A stretch of 64,000 bases of DNA from Coenobita brevimanus (GCA_032717465.1 CM064732.1:20804942-20868941); one strand, 5' to 3'; counted from the stretch's first letter, positions 37,867-49,311 are shown. Notes: generated by a model not told the origin, from the letters alone. Numbers and translations are program-made.

Positions 37867-37879
37867 ATTGCATATTTAC
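37867..37879 (+). repeat. RTE-A target-site duplication, left
   Basis: ATTGCATATTTAC directly precedes the element and is repeated exactly at 41366-41378. Confidence 0.9.
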
Positions 37880-37898
37880 CCCCTGTGGTGGGGAGGAA

Positions 37899-37948
37899 AC
37901 AACCTGGCCGCATTATGGGGTGGTACTACTACTCTGCAGCCAGGTTGT
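37899..37948 (+). other. Hairpin in the RTE-A 5' UTR
   Basis: ACAACCTGGC (37899-37908) and GCCAGGTTGT (37939-37948) are perfect complements and can form a 10-bp stem with a 30-nt loop. Downstream, GTCGTAAAAGGCGAC (about 37982-37996) offers a smaller GTCG/CGAC stem. The downstream motif, CTGCGTGTCGTAAAAGGCGA, is one I remember as conserved in arthropod RTE leaders. Confidence 0.7.
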
Positions 37949-38117
37949 GTTAGGAAGAATATTTCCACCGTATTCCCTGCGTGTCGTAAAAGGCGACTAA
38001 AAGGGGCGGGGTGAGGGGACTAGGGACCCCCTCCTCTGTTTTTTAGTTCCTAAAAAGAGACAGGCCAGAGAAAAAGATGGGGGATGGAGTTATCCCCGTA
38101 CCCTGAAGATTGGGTCT

Positions 38118-38846
38118 ATGAATGTGTGTGGATGTAGTACGATTGAGGCTAAAAGGGAGAAGATTGGGAGAATGTTTGTGAGAAGAAAGTTGGATGTGTT
38201 AGCTCTGAGTAAAACGAAGATGAAAGGGAAGGGGGAATCTATGTTTGGAAGTGTGAATGGAAGATTGTCAGGTGTTGATAGAGGAAGGGCAAGAGAAGGT
38301 GTGGCCTTGTTAGTGAGTCCGGAAGTACAGAAATGTGTGATTGAATGGAAGGAGATGTCATCGAGACTGATGTGGGTGAAAGAGAATTTTGAACGTGAGT
38401 TGTGGGTGTTTGTGAGTGCATATGGGCCTGGTAGTGAAAGAGATGAACAAGAGAGGGAGTCTTTCTGGAATGATGTTGATGAGTGTCTGCAGAGTTTTGG
38501 AGCGAATGTGAATGTGGTAATGATGGGAGATCTGAATGCTAGAGTGGGAAATGTTGCAGTTGAAGGCGTAGTTGGTATGCATGGTGTGCCTGGAAGAAAT
38601 GAAAATGGGGAACGAATGATAGCAATGTGTGTTGAGCGAGAGATGGTGATTGGGAATACGCTGTTTGAGAAGAAAGATATTTATAAGCATACATGGGTGA
38701 GACAGGAGGGTGGAAGGGTTGTTGACAGAGCATTGATGGACTATGTGGTTGTGTCTAGGAATGTAATAGGAAGATTGTTGGATGTGAGAGTTCTGAGAGG
38801 GGAGGGTGGAGGTATGTCTGACCACTACCTGGTGGAGGGAAGTTAA
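38118..38846 (+). pseudogene. RTE-A endonuclease domain
   Basis: 242 codons from an ATG; the frame is open further upstream (KIGSMNVCGC), so the start is uncertain. The domain is an APE-like endonuclease that nicks the target to prime reverse transcription. Visible motifs are the N-terminal SMNVCG asparagine, MMGDLNARVG (D and N), and SDHYLVEG at the C-terminus (SDH). The usual ETK motif reads SKTK (LALSKTKMKG), replacing the metal-binding glutamate. The stop at 38844 lies at a damaged junction: the next about 80 nt read KLRVGKR-VRARRIRCGRE in another frame before the original frame resumes in the RT ORF. Confidence 0.9.
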
Positions 38847-38909
38847 GAGTAGGTAAGAGATGAGTGAGAGCTAGGAGGATTAGATGTGGCAGGGAGGTTT
38901 TGAAAGTGA

Positions 38910-41042
38910 GTGAGCTGGATAAGAGAGAAAAAGATAGAGTATCAGGAGAAATTGAAAGATGAGTGGAACGCAGTGAAAGATCGGGAAAATGGCAGCGTGG
39001 AGGAGGAATGGCAGTTGTTTAAGAGTGCTGTGGTGGGGCATGCAGAAGAGGTGTGTGGTGTGAGACGTGTGGGTGGTGGTGTAAGAAAAGGAAGTGAATG
39101 GTGGTGTGAGGAAGTAAGTATGGCTGTGGCTGAGAAGAGACGTGCATATGAAGTGTGGCTGCAGAGGAAGGATGAGATGTCATATGAAAGGTATAAGGAA
39201 AAGAGGAACAGAGCGAGAAGGCCTGTGCGTGATGCTAAAGTGGCAGCAGATGAGAGGTGGGGTAGGCAGCTGACAGAGAATTTTCAACAGAATAAGAAAA
39301 TGTTTTGGAAGGAGGTGAAAAGGGTGCGAAAGGGAGAGTCTGGGAAAGAAGAACGAGTAAAAGCAGAGGATGGAAGGATGTTAATTGAGATGGATGCAGT
39401 AAGGAAGAGATGGGCAGAGTATTTTGAAAGTTTGTTAAATGTAGAGGAGGAAAGGGTGGCTGAGATTGTGGCGGATGGAAGGGTGCAAGGAATAAATGTG
39501 TTGGGAGAGTTGAATGATTCTTTGATCACGAAGGAGGAAGTGGAGAAAGCAGTAAAGGAGATGAAAATAGGGAAAGCTGCAGGTATGGATGGGTGTGCTG
39601 TGGAATGCCTGAAGGGTGGTGGAGTGACTATTGTTAACTGGTTAGTAAGATTGTTGAATGGGTGCTTTGAGAAAGGTATGGTGCCAATTGACTGGGCAAG
39701 TGCTTGTGTGGTCCCGTTGTATAAAGGCAAGGGTGATAAGTATGAATGTACTAGCTTTAGGGGTATAAGTCTGTTGAGTGTTGTAGGTAAGGTGTATGGT
39801 AGAGTGTTAATTATGAGAGTTAGAGAGGGTACAGAGGGAGTGATTGGTGATGAGCAGTGTGGCTTTAGGAGAGGGAGGGGATGCGTTGATCAGGTGTTTG
39901 CTGTGAGACAAGTGTGTGAAAAGTATTTAGCAAAAGGCAAGGATGTGTTTTGGGCATTTATGGATTTAGAGAAAGCGTATGATAGAAATGATAGGGAGGC
40001 TTTGTGGACTGTTTTAAGATTGTATGGACTTGATGGTAGGTTACTAAAAGGAGTGAAAAGTTTTTATGTAAATAGTAGAGCGCGTGTAAGAGTGGGAAAT
40101 GCTGTGAGTGATTGGTTTCCCGTGAGAATGGGGCTGCGACAGGGATGTGTGATGTCGCCTTGGTTGTTTAATATTTACATGGATGGTGTTGTAAGGGAGG
40201 TGAATGCAAGAGTTTTAGGTGGAGGTCTGAGTCTGGTGAATGTTGATGGTGGAGAGTGGAATCTGAAGCAGCTGCTGTTTGCAGATGATACTGCACTGGT
40301 GACTGATTCAGAGGAGAGATTGAGACAGTTGGTAGAGGAGTTTGGAAGGATGTGTGAAAGGAGGAAATTGAAAGTAAATGAGAATAAGAGTAAAGTGATG
40401 AAGTGTACGAGGTTGATAGATGGTAGGAGGATGAATATAGTTTTGAATGGTGAGTTGCTTGAGGAGGTAGAGTGTTTTAAATATCTAGGGTCACATGTTG
40501 CTGTGGATGGAAGAATAGATGAAGTGAAGTTTAGAATAAATGAAGTAGGAAAGGTGCTGGGAGGAATGAAAAAAGTGTTTAAATGTCGTTCGCTTAGAAT
40601 GGATGTAAAGAGAAGGCTGTATGAGGGTGTTGTGGTACCGACTGCATTATATGGGGCTGAAACATGGAATATGGGTGCAGCAGAGAGGAAAAGTTTGAAT
40701 GTAATGGGGATGAGGTGTCTGAGGAGTATGTGTGGAATGACGCGTATGGATCGGGTGCGAAATGATGAAGTGCGAAGGAGAACTGGAGTTGTTCGGGAGA
40801 TGGCTGGTAGAGTTGAGCAGAGGGTGTTGCGATGGTTTGGGCATATGGAGAGAATGGATAATGAGCGATTGGTGAAAAAGATAACTAGATCTGATGTGAG
40901 AGGTGTAAGGCTGAGAGGAAGACCACGAATAGGATGGATGGACAGTGTGAAGAGAGTGCTGGATGCAAGAGGGATGTCTGTTGAGCAAGGAAGAGTGGCT
41001 GTGCGTGACAGAAATAAATGGAGAGAAATTGTGAACGAATAA
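38910..41042 (+). pseudogene. RTE-A reverse transcriptase domain
   Basis: An intact 710-codon frame, in phase with the endonuclease frame but cut off from it by stops. RT motifs in order: GKAAGMDGCAVE, VPLYKGKGDK, SFRGISLLSV, GFRRGRGCVDQ, FMDLEKAYDR (catalytic D), GLRQGCVMSPWLFNIYMD and LLFADDTAL with catalytic FADD at about residues 457-460. The C-terminus has YGAETW, QRVLRWFGHMERMDN and RGRPRIGWMD, typical of RTE. It would copy the element RNA at the nicked target. The palm residues are intact, so RT activity itself may survive if translated. Confidence 0.93.
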
Positions 41043-41365
41043 GTGATGACGCAGCCCTGAGGGGATATTCTCCCGCATTTGGTCTAGTCAGCTAGTCAGG
41101 TCAGGTGTGGGTAAGGGGATGGGTCTGTTATGATGTGGCAGGGGTAAACCAGTTCTGCTGTCGGGCCCTGCTGCAGATGTCACTGATTGCATTGCTCAGT
41201 TGACCCTTGTGCGTGTGGTGTGGTGAGGATCTGTCCGTTCTCCCCTTTGGGGCTAAGATGCGAATGAATGTGTTTGAATGGATGAGTAAATGGGGAGTGT
41301 GTCGTCCTGTCTCGGCTACCTCCCTTTCCTTGGGGGAAGCAGCCTAGGTATATAGATATAGATAG

Positions 41366-41378
41366 ATTGCATATTTAC
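41366..41378 (+). repeat. RTE-A target-site duplication, right
   Basis: ATTGCATATTTAC, exact copy of 37867-37879. Confidence 0.9.
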
Positions 41379-41389
41379 AAAAACTCCGT

Positions 41390-41393
<4 letters not shown>

Positions 41394-41445
<52 letters not shown>
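41394..41445. repeat. (AT)n microsatellite
   Basis: Perfect AT array at the inner end of the minus-strand MITE fragment. Confidence 0.97.
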
Positions 41446-41446
<1 letters not shown>

Positions 41447-41682
41447 TTAAAAATTACTTTAGAATATGCTATATTTATGTCGTATACCCATTCCTTATGA
41501 CCTCAAAATTATCATAAAATTAGCTAATATGCAAAATTTTCTCGGGGGGCGGGGCTTACACCGATCCCCCCCAACCTCCCAGTTGTAAGGGCTCGCTGCG
41601 CTCGCCAAAGTCATGGACTGCACAGTTAAAAAGAAAAAAGCCCCCCACCCCCCCCGTTTTCAACTTTCTGGGTACGTCACTG
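41446..41682 (-). mobile_element. hAT-like MITE, reverse partial copy
   Basis: Reverse complement of 18920-19170. It shares ACGACATAAATATAGCATAT, GGCGAGCGCAGCGAGCC and an outer end reading CAGTGACGTACCCAGAAA. The right half of the element is missing and is replaced by (AT)n. Confidence 0.75.
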
Positions 41683-42235
41683 ATCATCATCATTTTCGTT
41701 ATCTTTCATCTTTCGAAGGGTGGAGAGAAAAGAAAAAAAAAAAAAACAGGAAAGGGAGAATAATGAAACAAGAACTGCCAACAGACGGCCTAGTAAATCA
41801 GGACCTCATAATCAATTACTCACCATTCAAGCATTCGGAGTACTTGGCTCCATCTCACAGGCCAAAGGATCCAAGAAAAATTACATCTCAAAAATACCTG
41901 TGCGTTAGAAAGTATCCTTACACTGTCAGTTTTAAAAGGGGGGACAGCCCTTCTCATGTGCACTGACTAACACTGCAAAAAGCGTGATTGTTGAAAGTGG
42001 GATTTTCCGCACATCGACTATCGACTCATAGTCGTCAAGCTCAAAGGTCTCCGTTTTAGGGTTCCCTCCTTATTTATGTTTTTAAAATGCTCCGATCACT
42101 CGCGCCTGGGTGGCATTTGGCTCTTAATGGTTAATCCATCCTTTTCTGTTCTCCGTCATTTTCTTCGCTTTTTCTGTTTCCATACCTCTCATATTCGCAC
42201 ATTCCAGTACCACCATTTAGCCTTCTGTGCCACCT
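41683..42235. other. No gene recognised
   Basis: Unassigned sequence with a poly-A run near 41740. The 117-codon frame at 41613 begins in the MITE and has no known motif. Confidence 0.35.
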
Positions 42236-42239
42236 AGCA

Positions 42240-42570
42240 TCTAATATCCCTTCTCTATGTGATCATACGTCTAAGCATAGGCCTACTCTCGTCTACCCTT
42301 TCATTAACATATTTTCTCTTTTCTTATTTCAGTTTCCAATATCTCCACTTCTTATTCTCTCAAGCTTACTCAGCGCACAAACGATCCTCTGCAATCCCAT
42401 TTCCGCCACTCTTACATTTGATTTTTGCATAATACTCATGCCGTTCCAAATTCTCACATTCGAATGCTATTGTGGACACTAATACTCCTTCATGAAGTTC
42501 TCTTGCAATTTTGGTACTGTGATTTCAGTTCTACATAACGGTATTCATTGCACCATCCACCGTGCTTCCT
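42240..42570 (-). mobile_element. RTE-like LINE, strongly decayed 3' ORF fragment
   Basis: The plus-strand text (ACAAACGATCCTCTGCAATC, CACTAATACTCCTTCATGAA) parallels 6880-7010 (ACAAACAATCCTCAGCAGTC, CACTAACACTCCTTCATGTA). It is therefore the same part of an RTE C-terminus on the minus strand. No open frame survives. Confidence 0.65.
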
Positions 42571-42629
42571 TCAACCACATTGCTTTCCAATTCCTTTTAT
42601 TCCAAATTCCTGTTATTTTCATTGCTGCA

Positions 42630-43400
42630 CCTGCATGCCTAAGAGAGAAGAAATGAAAGCGTAAGTGCCTGGAGGAGAAAATTCAACGTAAGTACCTAAG
42701 GGAGAAAGGATATGCAGGGAAGAAAGGTGGAAGTGAAGGAGAGAAATGAAATTACAAGAAAAGGAGAAATATTGAAACCAAACAGGACAAATAGGGAGAT
42801 ATGAACAAAAAGGATGGGACCAAGAATTGGAGGGGAATGAGAGAGGACTGTGAAGAAACAATCTAACAGGAAGGAAGAAAGAAATGAGGAAGGAATAAAG
42901 AGAAAAGTGGAGACAACATGGCTTGGAAAGAAAGAGAAAATGAAAAGATGAAGGGAGAGAAAAAAAAATATATGAGAAAAGGGAAAAGGAAAGAGCAAAG
43001 AGATTGGAAGTTTAACTGTGGAGAGGATAGGCGGAAGAAGAAGAAAGGAGGAAGAATAATGATGATGAGAGAGGCTAAGAAAGAAGTTGGGAGAGAAGGA
43101 GAGTAATAAGAACTGAAGAGAAGAAAGAGGGGAGTTAAAGAAAAGAGGTAAAAGAATGGAAAGATGGCGGGAAGGAAGGAAAATATTAGAGGTACCAAGA
43201 AAAGGAATGAAAAAGAACAAGAATACAAAATATAATGGACAAAGAGGGAAGTTTGGAAATGGGAAAAAAGTGAGAACTGGAGAGAAAGGACAGCAATGAA
43301 GGAAAGGAAGGAAGGAATAAGGGTAGAATGAAGATACAGTAGTAGAGGGAAGTAAAAGAAGGAGAAAGGATACAAAGGATATTTATTAGAGGAAGCAATC
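42630..43400. repeat. Purine-rich tract
   Basis: About 770 bp of A/G-rich plus strand made of AGGAAG/GAGAAA words. Opposite-strand Phe/Leu/Ser-rich frames are artefacts. Confidence 0.8.
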
Positions 43401-43950
<550 letters not shown>

Positions 43951-43951
43951 C

Positions 43952-44066
43952 CCCTTGGGGCTAAGATACAAGTAAGTGTCCGAATGTGGATGAGTAAATT
44001 GGGAGTGTCGTCCCTTCTCTGCTACCCCCTTTTTGGGGTGGAAGCAGCCTAGGAAGATAGGTAGGT

Positions 44067-44068
<2 letters not shown>
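43952..44068 (+). mobile_element. RTE-A-type 3' UTR fragment
   Basis: CCCCTTGGGGCTAAGATACA, GGGAGTGTCGTCCCTTCTCT, GCTACCCCC and GGAAGCAGCCTAGG match the 3' UTR at 41240-41350. The tail AAGATAGGTAGGTAGG runs into (GA)n. Confidence 0.85.

Positions 44069-44105
<37 letters not shown>
44069..44105. repeat. (GA)n with (CAGA) end
   Basis: GA array followed by a short CAGA run, directly after an RTE-A-type 3' tail. Confidence 0.95.
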
Positions 44106-44121
<16 letters not shown>

Positions 44122-44149
44122 GTTTGACAGGGTGTTAAAGAAGCTACTC

Positions 44150-45857
44150 GGGGGGCGAAAGATAAAAATGATTGATTACTAGCGTAGAAAGGAGAAAAAC
44201 TGAGTAGATGGAAAGAACACTTTAAGGAATAATTGAACATTGAGAATGAAAGTAATGCGAGTATAAGTAGCTGGAGAATGGCTGGGAGAAGGAGGAATAT
44301 GAGAATAGAGGAAGAAATCGGTAGGATGGAAATAGTGGAAGCAATGAAAAAAGTCGAAATGGGGAAAGCCCCAGGAATTGATGAAGTTTGTGGTGAAATG
44401 CTGAAGCATGGGGGAGAGATAGTAGTAGAAAGGATGTGGAAGATGTGTAGATTGGCCTTGGAGGAAGGTAAAGTCCCGGAGGATTGGAAGTCAGGTATAT
44501 TCAATTCCCTATACGAAAGAAAGGGGAAAAAGAAGTGTGTGGTAATCATAGGGACATTTGTCTTCTTAGTGTAATAGGAATAGTGAATGGTAGGACAATA
44601 TTGACAGAGTTAGGGAAAAAACAAAGGAATTAGTTGGAGAAGAACAAGGAGGTTTTATGAAGGGAAGAGGTTGTGTAGGTCAGATATTCATCTGTAGGTC
44701 TTTAGTGGAAAAATTTCCACAGAAGGGAAGAAGTTGTATCCGGCCTTCATGGATTTGGAGAAAACACAATATGACAGAGTGGATAGACAAAGACTGTGGA
44801 AAGTATTAAGAATATATGGAGTAAATGAGAAGTTGCTGAATGCCGTGAAGAGTATGTACCGGTATGATGGTGAGAAGGCTGCAGTGCGTGAGGATAGTGA
44901 ACTAAGTGAATTTTTCTATTTGAAGGTTGGATTGAAACAGGGATGGGTCATGTCTCCTTGGTTGTTCAATCTGTATGATGATGGGGTTATAAAGGAGATA
45001 CAAGGCAGGGCAGTGGATGTTGGAGAAGCCCTAATGAGTGAAGGCAGTGTGTGGAAATGCTCTGTACTCTTGTTTGCAGATAATACTGTGTTGTTAGGTG
45101 AAGACAAAAGGGAGCTGCAAGCTTTGTGGATGAGTCTGGGGAGTGTGTAAGAAACGGAATCTAAAGGTGAATGTTGGAATGAGTAAAGATGTGGTCCTCG
45201 AGAGAAATGAAGTCACTGAATGTACAATGAGGCTGGATGAGGAGGAAATGAAAAATGTGAGTGCATTTAAATACTTGGGTAGTGTGATGAGTAAGGATGG
45301 AAGTCTGAAGAGTGAAGTTCTTGAAAGGGTACAACAGGGAAGAATGGTTCCTGGTTCCATGAAGGCAGTGATAAGAAACGGGAAGTGAGCATGGAAGTGA
45401 AAAAATTACTGCATGACAGTATGATGATACCAGCTTTAAAGTATGAAAGGGAAGCTTGAACCTTGTTGGAGGGACACAAGTCAAGAGTGACATCATTGGA
45501 GATAAGTTATCTGAAAGGAGCATGTGGGGTCACACGGAGAGACACTCTGAAAATGAGGAAGTGAGGGAACGTTGTTGTGTGGATGTGAATGTGATAGGAA
45601 GCGTTAAGGGAAACACACCAACGTGATTTGGCCATGTGGAGATGATGGAGAGCGGGAGACTGACTAGAAGTGTATGTGAGTGAAGTGGAGAGAGGGAGAG
45701 GGAGGTCAAGAATGAGACGAAGGGATGGAGTAGAGAGGGATATGAGAGAGGGGGGTGTAAGCTGGAAGCAGGACAGTATAATGGCGGGGGACAGGGCGAC
45801 ATGTAGGAGATTTGTTTGTGGCCACCCTTTAAGGGATTAAGGAGTCTGGCAATCTAT
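44150..45857 (+). pseudogene. RTE-B, second RTE-type LINE, degraded
   Basis: Plus-strand RT in several frames. 44233-44574 has IGRMEIVEAMKKVEMGKAPGIDEVCGEML and EEGKVPEDWKSG. 44734-45150 has FMDLEKTQYDRVDRQRLWKVL (a one-residue insertion in the EKAYD motif), GLKQGWVMSPWLFNLY and LLFADNTVLL, so the second aspartate of FADD is asparagine. 45143-45388 has VSAFKYLGSVMSKDGSL. The 3' UTR ends AAGGGATTAAGGAGTCTGGCAAT and continues into a TCTA-rich tail. The endonuclease is absent. Confidence 0.87.
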
Positions 45858-45876
45858 TTATCTATATATCTATCTA

Positions 45877-45962
<86 letters not shown>
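45858..45962. repeat. (TCTA)n, (AT)n, (GT)n compound at RTE-B tail
   Basis: Tetranucleotide tail followed by AT to about 45928 and GT to about 45962. Confidence 0.95.
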
Positions 45963-45965
<3 letters not shown>

Positions 45966-46082
45966 AGGGGTATGTGAGAAAGGGTGTGTGTGATCTGGGA
46001 GCAGGGCAGTGAAATGGCGGGGGACAAAGCGACATGGAGGTGATTTGTTTGTGGCCACTCCTGAAGGGATTAATGCGTCTGG

Positions 46083-46083
<1 letters not shown>
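45963..46083 (+). mobile_element. RTE-B 3' UTR, second copy
   Basis: GCAGGGCAGTGAAATGGCGG, GGGACAAAGCGACATG, GATTTGTTTGTGGCCAC and AAGGGATTAATGCGTCTGGC parallel 45768-45855. It ends AAT and enters (AT)n. Confidence 0.88.
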
Positions 46084-46133
<50 letters not shown>

Positions 46134-46251
46134 CAGATATATAGATAAATAAATAGATCCACAGATAGATATATATAGATAGATGGACAGATAAACAATT
46201 ATAGATAAATAGATAGGTGGGTAGATAGGTAGATAGATAGGAAGATAGATA

Positions 46252-46303
<52 letters not shown>

Positions 46304-46390
46304 TATATAAACTATCTATCTATCTATATATCTATATCTATATCTATCTATCTATATCTATCTATCTACAGTATCTATATACACACACAT
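46084..46390. repeat. (AT)n and (GATA)-type arrays
   Basis: AT at 46084-46128, degenerate GATA to about 46254, AT at 46255-46300, then TCTA/TATC to about 46376. Confidence 0.93.
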
Positions 46391-46849
46391 ACCATATACC
46401 GCTTAGGCAGGCTTAGCGGCTCTAACTGGTTAGGCCCTCCGGGTTGGCTGATTTCCACTAAGTTTGTCATTTCGATTTATTCACAGTACTCACGAAAATT
46501 GTTTTTTCACAGAGAAACAGACACACAACAAATAATGAAGTTGTATAATGACGGTCAGGAACACTTCCATCCTCGCCCATGAGGCGTCTTCCATCGGTTA
46601 TTTTTAAGGATATCCCCTTGGCCGAGACATTAGCCACCAATCCAAGAAATTTCGGTTGTTTGGTGCACATTTGGAGCACTCTTGGTGCTAGAAACTCAGG
46701 CTTGTCGTATCAAGGAGTTCTGATTGTTTGAAATGCACCACGAACATATTTAATAAGCTCTTGGCATGCATTGCTTCCGTGTTCAAAACACATCACATGC
46801 AGACCAGGGGTTGAGGCGCGGGATGTGCTAGTTAGGTAGTACTGGAAAG
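46391..46849. other. No gene recognised
   Basis: Unassigned sequence. The 70-codon minus frame at 46679 has no known motif. Confidence 0.35.
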
Positions 46850-47303
46850 TTCTCAGTACTTCCGGTAATTTTTGAGTTACGTGTCAGAGTTGCCAGTTAG
46901 CCTGCTGTTTGTAGCGGAGTTTCTTTGTAAGATGTGTATTAATATTAGTGCTCTTTTTCTCTATATTTTTTTTTCAGTGATTGTTAGTTAAATTGTGCTA
47001 AATAATTGAGTGTTTCGCAGGGTAAGAAAACTCTGGATATTTTGGCTGTCTCCGAGTTGGTAATTTGTTTCTCCGAGAATACAGTAGATTATTGTTGTAA
47101 ACAGGAAACTTATATAAGGATGGGGAAGGGACTAATGGAGTTTCAGTTCAGCTGGATTTTAATTCAGTGTCAGTTCAGTGTCAGTGAAGTTAGTGAAGAT
47201 TGTATAACTCTGGTACTTGTGAAGACATTGAAGTGAAGTTGGCAAACATCAGCCGTAATTATCTGGTAAATAAAGACAGCGAAAGTGGTAGGTGGTGGCG
47301 ACC
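46850..47303 (+). mobile_element. Possible LTR remnant with primer-site-like end
   Basis: T/G-rich sequence with an AATAAAG signal at about 47267, followed by TGGTGGCGACC at 47293-47303. The TGGCGACC core matches the primer site of the intact LTR element at 57979-57986. No coding region follows. Low confidence. Confidence 0.25.
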
Positions 47304-47448
47304 ATCATCCACTCACTTGATGCAATGCTGCCTACTTCTTGCTCAGCCTTTATCATTCTTTTTCTGTGCCTGCCCTCCTCTCTTCCTATTTTTCCCATCT
47401 TTCTTGTCACTACTTATTGCTTTTTTTCTTTCAGTTACAGGTGGCTTT

Positions 47449-47525
47449 ACATTGAGTGACAAGCCAAATGGTTTCCTGTAAGCCAAGAAACCATTTACAA
47501 CGCTGGGTGTTAACCATATGGCCAA
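47449..47525 (+). repeat. Short dispersed repeat with hairpin (copy 2)
   Basis: GTGACAAGCCAAATGGTTTC...AAGAAACCATTTACAACGCTGGGTGTTAACCATAT resembles 7165-7245 in the same orientation. Confidence 0.5.
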
Positions 47526-47599
47526 ACCATACGTGCTCCCTACGTGTCAACAAGTGGGTTGGTTGAGGGTTAGTGCCCCTCCCTGTAAAACAAATAACT

Positions 47600-47665
47600 T
47601 TGAGTCAAATGGCCACCCCTTACGGGATTATGGCGTCTGGCAATAGATAGATAGATAGACAGAAC
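47600..47665 (+). mobile_element. RTE-B 3' end with (AGAT)n tail
   Basis: ATGGCCACCCCTTACGGGAT...GGCGTCTGGCAAT matches the RTE-B terminus and is followed by (AGAT)n from 47643 to about 47659. Confidence 0.8.
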
Positions 47666-48114
47666 TTAAGAAGCCCGTGTTTATTTCCAACCCTTCAGCT
47701 TATCTCGTTGATGCACAACGAAAGGCTTACCATAGGAAGAACGGCTCACTGGGCAACGTCCTTCCTATACCGAACTACTGCTGTTGGAGCCTTGGCAGTG
47801 TGGGACAGGAATGTAACACAACTTTATTGACTCAGTTACGGATGGTGGTGCCACGCCTGTCGAAGCAAGGCGGTGGATGTTTGTTGAAGAAGGGTGGAAA
47901 AATTTAACCGTCTATAAAAGAAGAGAACTGAAGGTGATTAGTACTTAATGAATTTTTGCATGTATCTTTTTCTTTTTTGGCGTATCCGGAGGTGTGTGCA
48001 AAATTTGGACGAAAACGACTGTGTGGGAGAGGCCGGAGGCTTCCTTTTCTTTCGCGTGCACGCACCCTCTGAAGCCACGACAAAATATGTATATAACTGA
48101 TATACATTCATCAT
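47666..48114. other. No gene recognised
   Basis: Unassigned sequence. The short frames show no known motif. Confidence 0.35.
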
Positions 48115-48580
48115 GTTAGTGAAAGGACTTTGTGAGAGGAAGCTAGTAGGAAGGAAGGCAGGAATGAATAAATGAGGGAAGGAGTGAAGGCAGGACGGAA
48201 GGAATGAAGGAAGGAGTGAAGGAAAGAAAGACGGAAGTGGAAAAAAAAAACAAAAAAAAAGGATAAGAAGGAAGACATTGCACAAGGATGAAGAGAGGAA
48301 ATAAATGATAACTGAGGAGAAAGAGAAAAAACTACCATTCTTACAAGGAGAGAAAAGAGTTAAGGAAGGTAAATGTATAAGAAGAGTAGATGAAGAGTGA
48401 AGATAAACAGACGAAGGACCGAAGACAGAGGATGAATGCAGATAAGGGATAACAGCAAAGTCGGGGCGAAGGATAGAATAAGGACAGGAGTAAGAAACCG
48501 AATTATGAAAGAACAAAAGTCAGGGAGTGAAGAAACAAAGAAAAGTTAGTAAGGACAAAAGAGAAGAGAACTAGAGGCCC
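48115..48580. repeat. Purine-rich tract
   Basis: GGAAGGA-rich A/G tract with a CAAAAAAAAA run near 48241-48260. Confidence 0.8.
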
Positions 48581-48594
48581 CTCCAAGGAAGAAA

Positions 48595-48935
48595 TCACCA
48601 GCCGCGAGCCGATACACATCTAGCGTGGCTCGGAATATGACCTTGACCTTGCCCTGCTTTCATCAATTTCGAACACTCACGAAACATTCATCTTTACTAC
48701 ATACCTGTGAAATTCTGTGATGATACCTTGAGCGGTTGCGAAGTTGTCATGGTAACAGAAACACAGACCTTGACCTACTTCTACCAATTTCGATTATGTA
48801 GATTTTCATCCCTACTATATACATGTAAAATTTTGTGATGATATCTTGGGCGGTTGCGAAGTTACCGTGCTAACAGATACACAGACAGACAAATTGAAAA
48901 CAATACCAGCTTCGCTATCTCGGCTGGTAAAAACG
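48595..48935. repeat. Dispersed repeat with internal duplication
   Basis: Two similar halves at about 48640-48770 and 48775-48895 share GACCTTGACCT, CCAATTTCGA, CATGTAAAATT/CCTGTGAAATT, CTGTGATGATA, GCGGTTGCGAAGTT and TAACAGA. It ends ACACAGACAGACAAATTGAA...AATACCAGC. From memory this GCGGTTGCGAAGTT-type repeat is common in marine invertebrates. Its family name is unknown to me. Confidence 0.55.
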
Positions 48936-49229
48936 AACAGTCTACTGCAGGACAGGGCCTTCTCGATGGAAGAGTAATAGCGAAGAGTAGTAGCCTATCT
49001 TGAAGTCCACATGCCGACAAAGCTCAGATGAGAAAAATGTGTGTATTGATCCGTATAATTATATCCCTGCCTTGAATCAAAATTAGATAAACATATGAAA
49101 GCGAATGAAAGTCCTCATCAACATTACACACTGTAGGGCTGTGGTTGCGACTTGCCAATTTTGTACTTTATTTCAGCTAACGACAGACGGTTTAATACTA
49201 TCATGAGGATCACTGAGCATGAACATTGC

Positions 49230-49230
<1 letters not shown>
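48936..49230. other. No gene recognised
   Basis: Unassigned sequence. Confidence 0.4.

Positions 49231-49231
<1 letters not shown>

Positions 49232-49310
<79 letters not shown>
49232..49310. repeat. (AT)n microsatellite
   Basis: Perfect AT array. Confidence 0.97.

Positions 49311-49311
<1 letters not shown>

Larger units (their letters stand above)
37880..41365 (+). mobile_element. RTE-A, nearly complete RTE-type LINE
   Basis: 3486-bp non-LTR retrotransposon bounded by 13-bp perfect target duplications. It has a 5' UTR with hairpins, an APE endonuclease, a reverse transcriptase, a 3' UTR of about 320 bp and a short TATAGATATAGATAG tail. The size, two-domain protein and short tandem-repeat tail match the RTE clade. 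Related 3' pieces occur at 15969-16221 and 43952-44068. It is not functional: there is a frame-damaged junction and a changed endonuclease catalytic residue. Confidence 0.93.

Noticed and set aside
37880..38110. Hammerhead or HDV-like ribozyme in the RTE-A leader
   Set aside because: No CTGATGA core or recognisable HDV double-pseudoknot pattern could be fitted by eye. Only simple hairpins are reported.
38358..38825. 155-codon minus-strand frame opposite the RTE-A endonuclease
   Set aside because: It is a shadow of the purine-rich coding strand. The plus frame has all the endonuclease motifs. The minus frame at 40647-41078 is rejected for the same reason.
42918..43106. Lys/Glu-rich plus frame in a purine tract
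   Set aside because: Composition-driven open frame with no motif.
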